Positions 27,991 through 41,000 of a stretch of 64,000 nucleotides of DNA are shown one piece after another. The position numbers and the translations under genes are program-made. Within the stretch, counting starts at the first letter, position 1. Each line of letters begins with the position of its first letter. The notes under the pieces were generated by a model, which was given only the letters and a program-made list of their open reading frames with translations, searched no databases and was not told the DNA's origin. The DNA comes from Trichoplax adhaerens (lineage: Eukaryota > Placozoa > Uniplacotomia > Trichoplacea > Trichoplacidae), in the NCBI RefSeq assembly GCF_000150275.1, contig NW_002060943.1, positions 24,845 through 88,844 on the forward strand, given 5' to 3'.

Positions 27991-30900
27991 TAACGAAATG
28001 CTAAGCTATCACAAAGATAAAAACAAAAGCAGCTGATTGTCTTTTATTAACGATTAACAATGATAAAGAAATTGTACTACGAGTGCGATGGCTAACGATT
28101 GTGCGGCTTTTTAAGTAGGTTCTGTATCGCAGAAATGAATAATATTTATTTATATAGTAATGTCACTGTTACTTAACTAAACTTGCCTAATCTAAACTAA
28201 TTAGACTACTAGATAAGTAACAATAACTGAGAAATGCACTTTCAGAATCTTCTAACTATATCTTTATTGTAGAAAATGCGAGTCTAATTTAATATTCAAA
28301 ATCAATCATTTAAATAGCTTTTCTAGCCATAAAAGCGGTTTACGATGTGTGATATATTTCGACCAATAAGACTTCGAGAATACATTAAATTATTCCTAGT
28401 CTAATCCAATGAATTTGTAAAATTACTGCAGATTAACTTTATGTTTGCCCTAGCTTATGATTATCAGGATTTATATTGAATTTGCCATTGACAATTCATA
28501 TATCATATTTAGTATAATTTAACCTGTATTAGGAACAGGTTTGTATCGGCTATATTAAGTCATCAAATAATTCATGCACATATCCAAATTAATAACTATC
28601 TTAACGTGATACATATACATGTCTAAATTAAGTAAGTTATCATTCATCACGGTAGATTCACTACCTTGACAGTCACGAACTACTCTCCTCACAAAAGATG
28701 AATTAAATTATTTTGCTCTTCTAAGTTGCTATTATCAACTACCGTTCTACTATAGTTTCGGCTTAATACTATCAACGCAATTTTACTCGTGAAAACTACA
28801 AAATCGATTACTAACGAGCATCATTCGCAATTGAAAGTCAACAGCAAAAGTTTAGTAGAAAAATATACGTAGGCAGAAATCTACTGCGATACAAATACTT
28901 AATCTATATAGTCTAAACTAATAGACCTGGCTGATTTGGGCAAGAATAGCAATTAGTGAGTTCTTTGAATAATGTTTTTTTGTAGATTAACTCGGTTTAG
29001 TACAGCAAAACTACTGTTGTAAGACTTTTAGAAGGATAGATTTAGGCGTTGGTAATAATAAGATATTCCTACCACATCTTTTGACAGATTAAGGTGCAAT
29101 CCGAGAATGCTACTAAAAGCAGACGCTTTTAGATTTGCCTAGTAAGCTTATCAAGATAGTCTATGACATCGTAGTCTATAATAGTGCTATCCCCTACCAC
29201 TAAAGATGTTGCAATTACTTTTTATAATCTTAAAATTTTTATTTGGCGTGTTATGTATGCGTTGCAGAGTTGATATGGCATCATCCAAGATAGTCTATCT
29301 TTGGAGTCATCGTTGTTATCTGCGAAATAAATCAGTTTATGCAGAAGTTTTATTTCTAGAATTAAGTGAACGAAACATAATATCTAGGTTAACTCTGCAA
29401 CCAAAGAAATTGGGGAATACAACTATTATCTGCTAGTTACTAAATAGCTAAAATCTCAATTATTAATGATCTGTACGTAAGCCCTTTCCGTGACGGTTCG
29501 TTCAATATAACTTTTAACCATTGCCCTAATAGAATAGAATATACCTTCCATAGTATAAAAGAATAGATATTAATAACCTTGGATACTAAATTAAAGAACT
29601 ATTGATTGTTTACAATATAAATTACTTTCAATATTCTAGATCGCTTTACTAAGGTAAAAAACAAATTACTACAATTAATGTAACCTTCTCCATATGAATC
29701 ATTGCATTTACAATGATGATGTTGCGTGTCACTTTCAAATTAAATACATAAAGATTTTTTAAATTCACTTGAACAAAATTAAAGCATTGACACTCTTCCT
29801 TCAAACAAAATGAGTTATTACAGTAAGAAAATCTGATAAACTACTACCAATTTTTCTCAAACATCCTAATTATTTGAAATATTGCGAACTTATGTATCTC
29901 TTTTTATTTCGTTTAAAACAATGTACTTACTATTGTAATGCGAGATTTTGTCTAACCATTTAAGCATCTAGTATCTTAACTTAGAGCATTGCCTAACTTT
30001 TTATTCTAATTATGTGACTTACTACTTAAATTAAGCTGCAGGAATACGAAACTAACATTCATGATCATTGACTGAGAAGTAACTAATTCAATATTGGGCT
30101 ATTATTTAATTTAGTATCTAATTGGCATAACCATTAAATCCTCTTTAGCGGCTAGTCCCGACATGCTTTGGATATATAACGCATTTAACTTGTTACTATC
30201 ACGTAAATAAATCCAAAATAGGAACTGCTTACCATTTTTTCTTAGTCCAATGTCGTATCAAGGTTGTATTCCATGTTCTCTGCTAATGCCTTAAAGTATA
30301 GTTACATTTTTAACGTTGTATTTGATAAACAGATACAGTGCATGCAATCAACCGCAGTAATAATTTTATATATGCCTAATGTATTCTTGCCATCGGTGCG
30401 TTAAACCTCAATAGCTCTTGAATGATCTTTTCTCGACAACTCTTCCTATACGTTTAATATTACAAAATGCTAGGCAAATGGTTAGTTTGAAGCTCGTATA
30501 CTATATCCAGAATTAAAAGACATTTTATCAACATGGACTGTTTCAAGTTTCTGATAACAAAAGCTGTAATAAATTCGTATTCCCTGCTAGCAACAATTAT
30601 ATTCTCATACTTCATCTTTACTACATGTTCGCTCTAGCATTCATCGAGAATTGTGGGAGGCAGAAAATTGCCACTTGTGTTTTTACGCAGTGTACATTCT
30701 CCATAAACCTCCGTAGTTGAGTTAGACTGTCTGATGATTAATCACCACAAAACCAATTGGCTTTAATTCTAGAAGCTCCGCTTAAGGTTACAAAGTAACT
30801 TAAAAAGTTTGCAAGCTTTCAATTTATTAATCATCCAAAATGTATTTAACAGATACGTGTAATTACTTAGGAATAACTAGGTACTTACATTTAGTGTAGT

Positions 30901-31050
30901 GGAAACTTAGTATCAGACAATAGAACCCAAATTCTAAGCATTTATTGATAGTATAGAGGGTGTAAAGAAATTTTTTGGCCATCTCAAGCCTGGCCCCTTC
31001 TTCGTAACCGATTTCTGTACATTCTATTGCATAACTATTGAATAACAAAA
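27991..31050. other. AT-rich stretch, no supported gene
   Basis: No frame shows family similarity. A 76-codon plus-strand frame at 29206-29436 starts with a hydrophobic, signal-peptide-like run but then reads as unremarkable sequence with no homologue that I recognise and no clear splice partners. I treat it as probably chance. Confidence 0.4.
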
Positions 31051-31224
31051 TTCAAAATTTTCACCCTATCCATTGTGGCTTGATCATTAGGAGTAGAGAA
31101 TGTATGAATACTCAGCACTTGTAGAACGTCCAATTAAGCCATCGATTACTACTGCCTAGGCCGACATTGATTTCATTTTGAACTGTTGATCCTTGACATA
31201 CTACTACTTCCTCAACTTTCGTTA

Positions 31225-31590
31225 CATTTTATGCTGACTCTCAGTCATCAGCATTGATATTTGATAATTTCAGGCATCCTACTACGATGTCGATTGATTT
31301 ACTAGTTATTCAAAATTGAAATTGCACACAGTATTAGCTACCTTTTATGTACGTTGCTAGGTCTAGATACAGATAATCCTTGGTAGAAGAACTAGGATCA
31401 CGACATTTTATGCTGACTCTCAGTCAGCAGCATTGATAAATGATAATTTCAGGCATCGTACTACGATGTCGATTGATATACTAGCTATTCAAAATTCAAA
31501 TTGAATACAGTATTAGCTACCTTTTACGTACGCTGCTACGTCTAGATACAGATCATTCTTGGTAGAAGAACTAGGATCACCAAGTAACTC
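31225..31590. repeat. Two ~180-bp direct repeats upstream of metallothionein gene 1
   Basis: The blocks starting ACATTTTATGCTGACTCTCA at about 31225 and 31403 are near-identical and both end GAAGAACTAGGATCAC. Unit 2 has only one corresponding block, at about 37050-37220. This is a small local duplication after the gene duplication, or a loss in unit 2. Confidence 0.85.
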
Positions 31591-31771
31591 ATGTAATCAA
31601 GTTCAGTCAATCAAAAAAAATCAGAAAGATTTTTATTATAAGATAACAAAATAATCAGTTGGCGAGCCAGAGAAATTGTAGTTGAGTAGGTATGCATCCG
31701 TTCCGTAAAACACATTTTACAAATGATGAAAACATGTTTTCCAGAATTTTCGATCGCTTAGGGCTCTTCGC

Positions 31772-32185
31772 GACCGCAGTGCACTAAAACTGCAATATTA
31801 GTCATATTTTACGAAAATAAACAAAAGAGAATACAAAAATGACCAGTAAAATTAGGATTGAGGAGACGAAGATCGCAAAGACTTGATGAAAGGCCGCAAT
31901 GCACTTTCCAGATTTCGTTAGTCCTTTGCGAGCAAGAACGTTATAGTAAGCGATACTATTGGATTAGGTGTCATATCATTTCCTAGAGTGAGGAGTACCG
32001 TATCGTACGTTCTTTTCGTTCAAATGCTCGCAAGGCATTGACAACTTCCGTTAACACTTTGCGGTCGAGGATTACGGTAGTTTAATTATGATATCAGCCA
32101 AGAATCTATATGATGTCTTGTATTTGAATGGATTGTATGATACATTACTCAAGCTGTGCCAGCATTGATGAAGGCCGCAAAGCAC
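31772..32185 (+). promoter_or_regulatory. Upstream motif cluster of metallothionein gene 1
   Basis: The motif CCGCA(N)2GCAC occurs at 31774-31784, 31894-31904 and 32175-32185, with an inverted relative at 32054-32065. Unit 2 keeps all four at equivalent spacing. A pair TTGCGAGCAA (31926) and TGCTCGCAA (32025) is also kept in both genes. These are not exact metal-response elements (TGCRCNC), so the binding factor is unknown. Position and conservation suggest promoter control. Confidence 0.55.
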
Positions 32186-32221
32186 TAAAGTTACAATTGG
32201 AAAGGATCAACATTCGATAGG

Positions 32222-32229
32222 TATAAATA
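32222..32229 (+). promoter_or_regulatory. TATA box, metallothionein gene 1
   Basis: TATAAATA lies about 150 bp upstream of the exon 1 ATG and 37 bp after the last CCGCA(N)2GCAC motif. The surrounding block (GATAGGTATAAATAGCC) is unchanged in unit 2, which supports a core promoter. Confidence 0.7.
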
Positions 32230-32374
32230 GCCTTAGCATGACTGATTTTTTCTAAATTCTTTTTCAGAGCAAAGAAGGCTAAAGGAAGTTGAAATACCTA
32301 TCCAAGTTGGACCATTTACCTGGAATTTTGGATTTGGATATCATTTCGTCTAAACCTTATCAAGTCAGCGTATC

Positions 32375-35300
32375 ATGGATAGCTCGACAGATATACCTTG
32401 CAACTGTGTTGAAAGTAAGTACTAGACTGTATACCAGACATCTATAGGAATACTGCGTACGTCCAATGAATGCACTTGATCCGTACTACAGTAGTTTAAC
32501 TTGGGTTATCAACGTTTTGCCAAGCACTTCACTCTCAAAAATTTGCCTAGTCACTCATGGAGTCAATAGCTAGGATTTAATTTTTTAGACAAATTGTAGA
32601 AGAAAGAATACCAGCAATGCAGGGATCAATTCAACCAAATTGATCCGAATACAGTTGGATAACATGGGATAACCTATGCAGTAGAGTAAAAGAACGTTTT
32701 TTAGCAGTGATTGTGTATTATTTATTTTTTATTTTTTATTTTGAATAGTCGCACCTACAGTACTATACCGTGGTCGCACCGACTGTACTGTACTGTACAG
32801 TACAGTGTACAGTACAATGCCGTACAGTAGTTTTTTTCGTACAGTTATTGCTAGTTATTAGCATATTGTACTGTACACTGTACAGTACTGTACCATACCG
32901 TTCCTCACAGTACTATTGTCGAAAAAAAGTAATAATAATTAAATTTACGGTATAAAAAATCTTGATCGGTATACTGTACAGTACAGTACAGTACAGTAAC
33001 AGTACATATTGTTACTGTTATACCGATCAAGATTTTTTATACAGTATACGTACAGAATCCGACTGCGCACGCCCATTTCGATATTTGTGACGTCACGTTG
33101 CCCTGGACTACTGTACACTCAGTGTACAGTGTACAGTATCGACAATAACTACGGACCGTTGATTCCTGCACGTGACTCGAGATAATGGCAGTTTTTACCG
33201 TTGTATTGTTTGTTTTTACATGTCGTACGAGGCTTATTACAAATTCAATTTCTACATCTTCGTAGTAAACCTTGTAGTAAACGTTCGCGAGTGTTGCCTC
33301 TCAAAAGCTCGCAAGCTATTTAGTACTTTAGTAGTGCCTGCTGTAGCACATTCAAAAGGGGACAGTATTACTGTACAAAGGTTTTTAGCATTTCATTCTT
33401 TCTTCTTAAACTGTAGCTGGAATTTGCAAATGTAGTCCTGACTGCAAGTGCAGAAACTGTCAATGCACATCAGACTGCAAATCATCCTGTGCAAAGAACT
33501 GCGACTGTTCTGGTTAGTTGAAACAAGTTCAATGAATACTCTACAGTCTACAGTCTATAGTAAACTGTATTGCAGATCTCAGTTGACTGCGTTATATTCA
33601 ATGTTTATGTTTAGCTGGCAATTGCAAATGCTGTTGTCATTGCGACTGTAGTAACTGTCAATGTACATCGTGCAGCAAATCAACCAGTGGAAAAACTTGC
33701 GACTGTTCAGGTCAGTTAATAAAAGCATATAACGTAAACACCATTTCTTAAACTATATCAGTTAAATAAATGTAATCACATAGTAATAATATCGCCCCTA
33801 TCACGGTAATAGCGTATTAATTCGAATTGTTTCTGGTATTTTAATATTTAGACGATAATTGCACATGCTGTTCTCAATGCAACTGCACGAGCTGTAAATG
33901 CACATCATGTACTAAGTCGTCGAATGAAAATACTTGCGACTGTTCAGGTAAGTTAAAACAAATTAAATAAATACCATTTCTTATAGATAGGACTTACAAT
34001 AATAATAATTATAATCGAACCAATATAATCAGACATTACTCATTTCCTCACTTCCCTCCCTACCTTTTAGTAGTATTACATACTGTACGTACATATGCTA
34101 TTTATATAATGTATTGATTTATTTGTTTGTGACTTTTACATTTAGCTTGCGATTGCAAAAACTGCTCTGATTGCAACTGTACTAGCTGTAAATGCACATC
34201 ATGCAGCAAATCGTCGAGTGGAAACACTTGCGACTGCTCAGGTCAGTCAATAAAGAGTCAAATAAATAATATGCGCTACCTTAAAGAGATGTAATTTATT
34301 TATTATATCGAAAATACATCACAAGATATTACTCGTATTATCACTTTCCTATGCTTGTAGTAGCGTGTTAATTTTATCGTTTCTGGCCATTACATTTAGC
34401 TTGCGATTGCAAGAGCTGCTCTGATTGCAACTGTACTAGCTGTAAATGCACATCATGCAGCAAATCGTCCAGTGGAAACACTTGCAACTGTTCAGGTCAG
34501 TTAATAAAGATGCAAATAAATAATATGCGCTACCTTGAAGAGATACACGTATAATTTATTTATTATATCGAAAATAGATCACTTGACATTGTTCGTATCG
34601 CCACTTTCCTAACCTTATAGTAGCGTATTAATTTTATCGTTTCTGCCTTTTACATTTAGTTTGCAATTGCAAAAGCTGCTCTGATTGTAACTGTACTAGC
34701 TGTAAATGTACATCATGCAGTACATCGTCGAGTAGAAATACTTGCGACTGCTCAGGTCAGTCAATAAAGAGTCAAACAAATAATATGCACTACCTTAAAG
34801 AGATATAATTTATTATTTTGAAAATACAACACCAGATATTACTCGTATCGTCACTTTCCTACCTGTTTAGTAGCATGTTAATTTCATCGTTTCTGACTTT
34901 TACATTTAGCTTGCAATTGCAAAAGTTGTTCTGATTGTAACTGTACTAGCTGTAAATGCACATCATGCAGCAAATTGCCGAGCGGAAACAGTTGCGACTG
35001 TTCAGGTTAGCTAATGAGAAGTAAAATGAGTATTATGGCGTACTTTTAAAGAGATAGAAGTTACTGTAATCGATTGAAATATAATCAGATATTATTCATG
35101 TCGTCACTTTCCTATCCATGTAGTAGTGTGCGTACGTATTGATTTCATTAAATCTGGTTTTACATTTAGCGGGTAATTGCAAATGCTGTTCCGACTGTCA
35201 ATGCACCAGCTGTACATGTACATCATGTAGCAAATCACCAAGTGAAAAGAATTGCAACTGTTCAGGTCAGTTAAAAACGAGTTGAAGGAGGATTATTCCT

Positions 35301-35982
35301 TAGAGATATAATTTATATGACAATGTAATCAAACATTACTAGTATCATCATTTTACCATTCGCTGTAGTAATTTATTAATTTAATTGTTTCTGGCTTTTG
35401 CATTAGCTGGAAATTGTAAGTGCTGTTGTGACTGTGACTGCACTAGCTGTCAATGTACGTCATGCAGCAAATCTTCAAGTGGAAAAACTTGCGACTGTTC
35501 AGGTCAGTTAAAACAAGTTAAAATAACACTATTGCTTAAAGATATAATTTATACTCGAATAAACGTAATCAGACATTACTAGTGTCGTCAATCTACGATT
35601 CCTATTGCAGTGTATTAATGTAATTGTTTCTGGCTTTTACATTAGCTTGCAATTGCAAATGCTGTTCGGACTGCGATTGTGCTAGCTGTAAATGTACATC
35701 ATGCAGCAAATCACCAAGTAAAAAAACTTGCGACTGTTCAGGTCAGTTAAAAACGAGTTAAATGAATATATATGTCTTAAAGATATTTATTTATCTTCAT
35801 TTTATTATAATTGAATAAAATGGGATCAGACATTATCCGGACCTTCGCTTTCCTAATTTTTTATTAGCATATTGATATCATTGTTTCTGTCTTTACATTT
35901 AGCTGCCAATTGCAAATGCTGTTCTGATTGTGACTGCACTAGCTGTGAATGTACGCTATGTAGTAAATCATCGAATGAATAG
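32375..35982 (+). CDS. Multi-module metallothionein gene 1 (12 exons, 359 residues)
   Basis: Predicted cytosolic thiolate protein binding Zn, Cu or Cd. Exon 1 (32375-32414) encodes MDSSTDIPCNCVE and ends in phase 1. Joined to exon 2 it reads PCNCVETGICKCSPDCKC, very like classic animal metallothionein N-termini. Exons: 33417-33512, 33615-33710, 33852-33947, 34146-34241, 34400-34495, 34660-34755, 34910-35005, 35170-35265, 35407-35502, 35646-35741, all 96 nt and phase 1-1, then 35903-35982, where a TAG closes the frame inside a degenerate last module. The module consensus starts CNCKCCSDCNCTSCKCTSCS and has up to 11 Cys in 32 residues, no aromatics, and many Ser and Lys. The whole frame is open at 359 residues, against about 60-100 for usual metallothioneins. 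Intron 1 is ~1 kb and the others ~100-200 bp. A secreted Cys-rich protein is less likely because no signal peptide is present. Confidence 0.88.
32757..33000. repeat. GTAC-rich palindromic repeat in intron 1 of gene 1
   Basis: Dense runs of CTGTACAGTAC and variants, each self-complementary, so the strand could fold into many alternative hairpins. A comparable run occupies intron 1 of gene 2 (38597-38690 and 38820-38880), but the detailed sequence differs, as expected of a fast-evolving simple repeat. The short plus-strand ORFs over it are low-complexity and not coding. Confidence 0.85.
32951..33041. repeat. Perfect 23-bp inverted repeat in intron 1
   Basis: The arms 32951-32973 and 33019-33041 are exact reverse complements (outer TATAAAAAATC, inner GATCGGTATA). 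Between them lie a GTAC run and a smaller CAGTAAC/GTTACTG pair, giving a long hairpin. I do not find it in unit 2, so it arose or was lost after duplication. It may be a miniature element or a fold-back expansion of the GTAC run. Confidence 0.85.
33064..33095. promoter_or_regulatory. MRE-core match and CRE palindrome in intron 1
   Basis: TGCGCAC at 33064-33070 fits the metal-response-element core TGCRCNC, and TGACGTCA at 33088-33095 is a perfect cAMP-response element. In unit 2 the surrounding block persists (…CTGCGCATGTCC…TTTGTGACGTAC at about 38957-38990), but both cores carry a change. Seven- and eight-base matches are weak evidence alone. An enhancer or alternative promoter in intron 1 is possible. 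Confidence 0.35.
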
Positions 35983-36030
35983 ACTTGCGACTAGGTTAGT
36001 TAAAACAAATTTAAATTACTTCTGTATTGT

Positions 36031-36036
36031 AATAAA
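36031..36036 (+). terminator. Polyadenylation signal, metallothionein gene 1
   Basis: AATAAA lies about 50 nt after the TAG stop and is conserved at 46064-46069 in gene 2 within a matching 3' flank. Other AATAAA hexamers occur within the internal introns, so use of this one is inferred from its position. Confidence 0.55.
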
Positions 36037-37408
36037 ACAAATGTGCATAGCATTATCTAATCACAACTTGTGGAATTTACGCTTTAAACTCTATTCTCTA
36101 TCAATCATCACAGGAGATGCAACCAGCTATAATTATGAGAAATAAGAGTGTGTCAACCATAGCCGTTCAAAAGGATGCAGGAAGTTAATTTGCCGTAGCT
36201 TTTACAATGAAACCTTCATCGTTTACATGGGTACCTACTATCAATTGTTTACCGCTTATCTATAATAATTACATTCTAAAATATCTTGTTTAAACATTAA
36301 AATCATAACAACAGACAGTTTGATGATTCGGACACATACTCAAATTACAATTACTGCACCAATACGCTATGCTAAGAAAATCAATAAAACTATAATTTTA
36401 AATCTATCTTGTGGAAGTGTTACTAAAGAGTACAATACTAATTTATCTATCGCTACTAGCGATAACTAAAATTTCTATCGCATTTTAATCATAACTACGT
36501 AAAAGGGTAATTAATAGCTACTTTACATCAAACAGTATCGTGCAGTTTAAATCGAGCCTATTATAATTAGGTGCCAAAGGTAAAAATAATGTTGTAGTTT
36601 CTAAATCTTTACAGATTTCCAATAATTAATTAGCAATTGAAAACCACTTCTATCAACGTAGTGGCGTATAAGACTCATTCAAGTGATTTCGTACATTCAC
36701 GAAAACATCAGCAAAACTAGAATCAACACAAATGCTTGAACGAGAAAATAGTACTAGCAGTCTAGTTGTAAACGTACGGTACCTTTACGCTATGAAAATT
36801 GTACTGTATGTACGATGATAGTTTATGTAGACGCATTGGTTATCTAACTGTTCTGCTGTATGGTAAAGTTCAAAATTTTCACCCTATCATTCATGGCTTC
36901 ATCATCAGGAATAGAGAATGCATGATATTTAGCACTTGCAGAACGTACAGTACTACAACCAAGGATGACTAAGTCCTAAACCGACATTTACTTATTTTTA
37001 AGGTTAATCCTTGCTATACTACTGTTGCTTGCTCAGCTTTCGTTGAGATATTTTATACCGACTGACAGTCAGCATTGATAATGATAATTTCAGGCATCGT
37101 ACTACGATGACGATAGATATACTAGTTATTCAAATAAAATGGAATACAGTATTAGCTACCTTTTATGTACGTTGCTAGATCTAGATGCAGATAATCCTTG
37201 GTAGAAGAACTAGGATCACCAAGTAACTCATGTAATCAAGTTCAGTCAATCCAAAGAATTCGGCAGTTTATTATAATGAAATGATTCAATTTTCAAGTCA
37301 TGGGCTAGAGAAATTGTAGTTGAGTAGTCATCCGTTTTGTAAAACACGTTTTTACAAATGATGAAAACATGTTTTCCAGAATTTTCGATCGCAAAGGACT
37401 CTTTACGA

Positions 37409-37820
37409 CCGCAGTGCACTAAAACTGCAATATTAGTCACATTTTACTAAAATAAACAAAAGAGAATACAAAAATGACCAGTAAAATTAGGATTGAGGAG
37501 ACGAAGATCGCAAAGACTTGCTGAAAGGCCGCAATGCACTTTCCTGATTTCGTTAGTCCTTTGCGAGCAAGGACGCTATAGTAAACGATACTATTGGCGA
37601 AGATGGTGTATTATTTCCTAGAGTGAGGAGTACCGTATCGTATATTGCTACAAGTTGAAATGCTCGCAAGGCATTGACAACCTTCGTTAGTACTTTGCGG
37701 TGGATGATCACCGTACTAAACAAGGATGTCAGCCAAGATTCTATATGATGTCTTGTATTTGAATGGATTGTATGGGACATTACTCAAGCTGATGCAGCTT
37801 TAATGAAGACCGCAAAGCAC
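37409..37820 (+). promoter_or_regulatory. Upstream motif cluster of metallothionein gene 2
   Basis: CCGCA(N)2GCAC at 37409-37419, 37529-37539 and 37810-37820, with the inverted relative at 37690-37700, in the same order and spacing as in gene 1. The TTGCGAGCA and TGCTCGCAA pair is also present (about 37561 and 37658). Conservation through duplication is the main support for function. Confidence 0.55.
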
Positions 37821-37856
37821 TAAAGTTACAATTGGAAAGGATCAACATTCGATAGG

Positions 37857-37864
37857 TATAAATA
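37857..37864 (+). promoter_or_regulatory. TATA box, metallothionein gene 2
   Basis: TATAAATA in the same conserved block as in gene 1, about 150 bp before the ATG at 38012, and 37 bp after the final CCGCA(N)2GCAC motif. Confidence 0.7.
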
Positions 37865-38011
37865 GCCTTAGCATGACTGATTTTTTCTAAATTCTTTTCC
37901 GAAGCGAGGAAGGCTAAAGGAAGTTGAAATACCTATCCAAGTTGGACCCTTTACCTGTTGAATTTTTGATTTAGATATCATTTCGTCTAAACCTTATCAA
38001 GTCAGCGTATC

Positions 38012-41000
38012 ATGGATAGCTTAACAGATAGACCTTGCAACTATGTTGAAAGTAAGTACTAGACTGTACAGTATATAGTGCATCAGATGTTTACAGGAAT
38101 ACACCGTACGCCTTGATTGGTACTACCAGTTGAATTTTGCTTAATAATCAATGTTCAACGTCTTGGCACTGAAAAATTTGCCTAGCCACCCATGTAATCA
38201 ACGGCTACAATCAGACCTTTTAGATAAATTAAGAAAAAAGAATACCAATAATTGAGGTGCCAATGCAGTTGAATAACATAGAATGACCAATACACTACAC
38301 TGTATGTCCAGTTAGAATGCCCTTGATCCGTACTACAGTAGTTTAACTTGGGTTATCAACGTTTGCGGCTTCGCACTCCAAATTTATCTAGTCACTCATG
38401 GAATCAATGGCTAGAATCAGACCTTTTAGACAATTTATGAAAAAAGAATACCAGCAATGCAGGGATCAATTGAATCGAATTGATCCGAACACAGCTCAAT
38501 AACATTGAATGACGGACCAATGCAGTAAAGTAAAAAGTCGTTTATACAAGTGATTGTGCGCTATTATTTTTTGGATTTATTTTTAGTAGTCACACCGACT
38601 GTACAGTGTACAGTACAGTACACTGTACTGTACTGTACGCTGAGTATACAGTACAGTACACTGTACGCTGAGTGTACAGTACAGTACGGTAGTGTACAGC
38701 AATATTATTTTCCTATAAGATATTTGAATAAAAGTAGAAATAAAATGTATTACTAGATGTCGGTATGAATTACTGCATTAGCCCGTTAGTTTTAGTTAGT
38801 TATACAGTACAGTATCCAAAACGAAATGTACTGTACACCGTGTGCAGTGTACAGTTATTACCGTATACTGTCTGTACTGTAGCACTATAGCAAAAAAAAT
38901 AAATAAACAAATCAATCAAAAATCGGGATGGGTACAGACAGTCATGCGGACAATCTAACTGCGCATGTCCAATATCCAATTTGTGACGTACACTCCTACA
39001 GTACTCACTGGAGACCCTCTACAGTATGATGAAGGGTCGCTAGTACTCACCGCGCAATCAAAATGGGATGCTGTTACAACAGAATTTTTGACATTTCATT
39101 CTTTCTTCTTAAACTATAGCTGGAATTTGCAAATGTAGTCCTGACTGCAAGTGCAGAAACTGTCAATGCACATCAGACTGCAAATCATCCTGTGCAAAGA
39201 ACTGCGACTGTTCTGGTTAGTTGAAACAAGTTCAATGAATACTCTACAGTCTACAGTCTATAGTAAACTGTATTGCAGATCTCAGTTGACTGCGTTATTT
39301 TCAATGTTTATGTTTAGCTGGCAATTGCAAATGCTGTTGTCATTGCGACTGTAGTAACTGTCAATGTACATCGTGCAGCAAATCAACCAGTGGAAAAACT
39401 TGCGACTGTTCAGGTCAGTTAATAAAAGCATATAACGTAAACACCATTTCTTAAACTATATCAGTTAAATAAATGTAATCACATAGTAATAATATCGTCG
39501 CTTCCCTATCTCGGTAATAGCGTATTACAGTAATCGAATTGTTTCTGGTATTTTAATATTTAGACGATAATTGCACATGCTGTTCTCAATGCAACTGCAC
39601 GAGCTGTAAATGCACATCATGTACTAAGTCGCCGAATGAAAACACTTGCGACTGTTCAGGTAAGTTAAAACAAATTAAATAAATACCATTTCTTATAGAT
39701 AGGACTTACAATAATAATAATTAATTATAATCGAACCAATATAATCAGACATTACTCATTTCCTCACTTCCCTCCCTACCTTTTAGTAGTATTACATACT
39801 GTACGTACATATGCTATTTATATAGTGTATTGATTTATTTGTTTATGACTTTTACATTTAGCTTGCGATTGCAAAAACTGCTCTGATTGCAACTGTACTA
39901 GCTGTAAATGCACATCATGCAGCAAATCGTCGAGTGGAAACACTTGCGACTGCTCAGGTCAGTTAATAAAGAGTCAAATAAATAATATGCGCTGCCTTAA
40001 GAGATATAATTTATATATTTATTATATTGAGAATATATCACAAGATATTACTCGTATTATCACTTTCCTATGCTTGTGGTAGCGTGTTAATTTTATCGTT
40101 TCTGGCCATTACATTTAGCTTGCAATTGCAAGAGCTGCTCTGATTGCAACTGTACTAGCTGTAAATGTACATCATGCAGCAAATCGTCCAGTGGAAATAC
40201 TTGCGACTGTTCAGGTCAGTTAATAAAAGAGTCAAATAAATAATATGCGCTACCTTAAAGAGATATAATTTATTCATTATATCGAAAATACGTCACAAGA
40301 TAGTACTTGTATTGTCACTTTCCTATGCTTGTAGTATCGTGTTAATTTTATCGTTTCTGGCCTTTACATTTAGCTTGCAATTGCAAATGCTGCTCTGCTT
40401 GTAACTGTACTAGCTGTAAATGCACATCATGCAGCAAATCGTCCAGTGGGAACACTTGCGACTGCTCAGGTCAGTTAATAAAGAGTCAAATAAATAATAT
40501 GCCCAACTTTAAAGGGATGTAATTTATTTATTATATCGAAAATACATCACAAGATATCACTCGTATTGTCACTTTCCTATCCCTATAGTAGCGTATTAAT
40601 TTTATCGTTTCTGGCTTTGCATTTAGCTGGCAATTGCAAATGTTGCTCTGATTGTAAATGCACTAGCTGTAAATGCACATCATGCAGCAAATCGTCCAGT
40701 GGAAACACTTGCGACTGTTCAGGTCAGTTAATAAGAATTAAATAAATAATTTGCCCAATTTTAAGGATATAATTTATTCATTATATCTAAAATATATCAC
40801 AAGACATTACTCGTATCGTCACATTCCTATCCCTGTGGTAGCGTATTAATTTTATCGTTTCTGGCTTTCACATTTAGCTTGCAATTGCAAATGTTGCTCT
40901 GATTGTAACTGCACTAGCTGTAAATGCACATCATGCAGCAAATCGTCGAGTACAAACACTTGCGACTGTTCAGGTCAGTTAATAAAGAGTCAAATAAATA

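Larger units (their letters stand above)
31051..36860 (+). repeat. Metallothionein gene duplication unit 1 (5.8 kb)
   Basis: The unit opens with TTCAAAATTTTCACCCTATC, a block repeated at 36870. Promoter, exon 1, intron 1, first and last Cys exons and the 3' flank all have close counterparts in unit 2 (36861-47240). The first five Cys exons and their introns are almost identical (33417-34241 against 39120-39957), so the duplication is recent or the copies exchange sequence. Unit 1 has far fewer Cys exons than unit 2. Confidence 0.85.

Noticed and set aside
33172-33651. Two plus-strand ORFs over the first metallothionein exons (repeated at 39151-39354)
   Set aside because: They read the Cys exons out of frame and run through introns; the spliced Cys frame explains the sequence.
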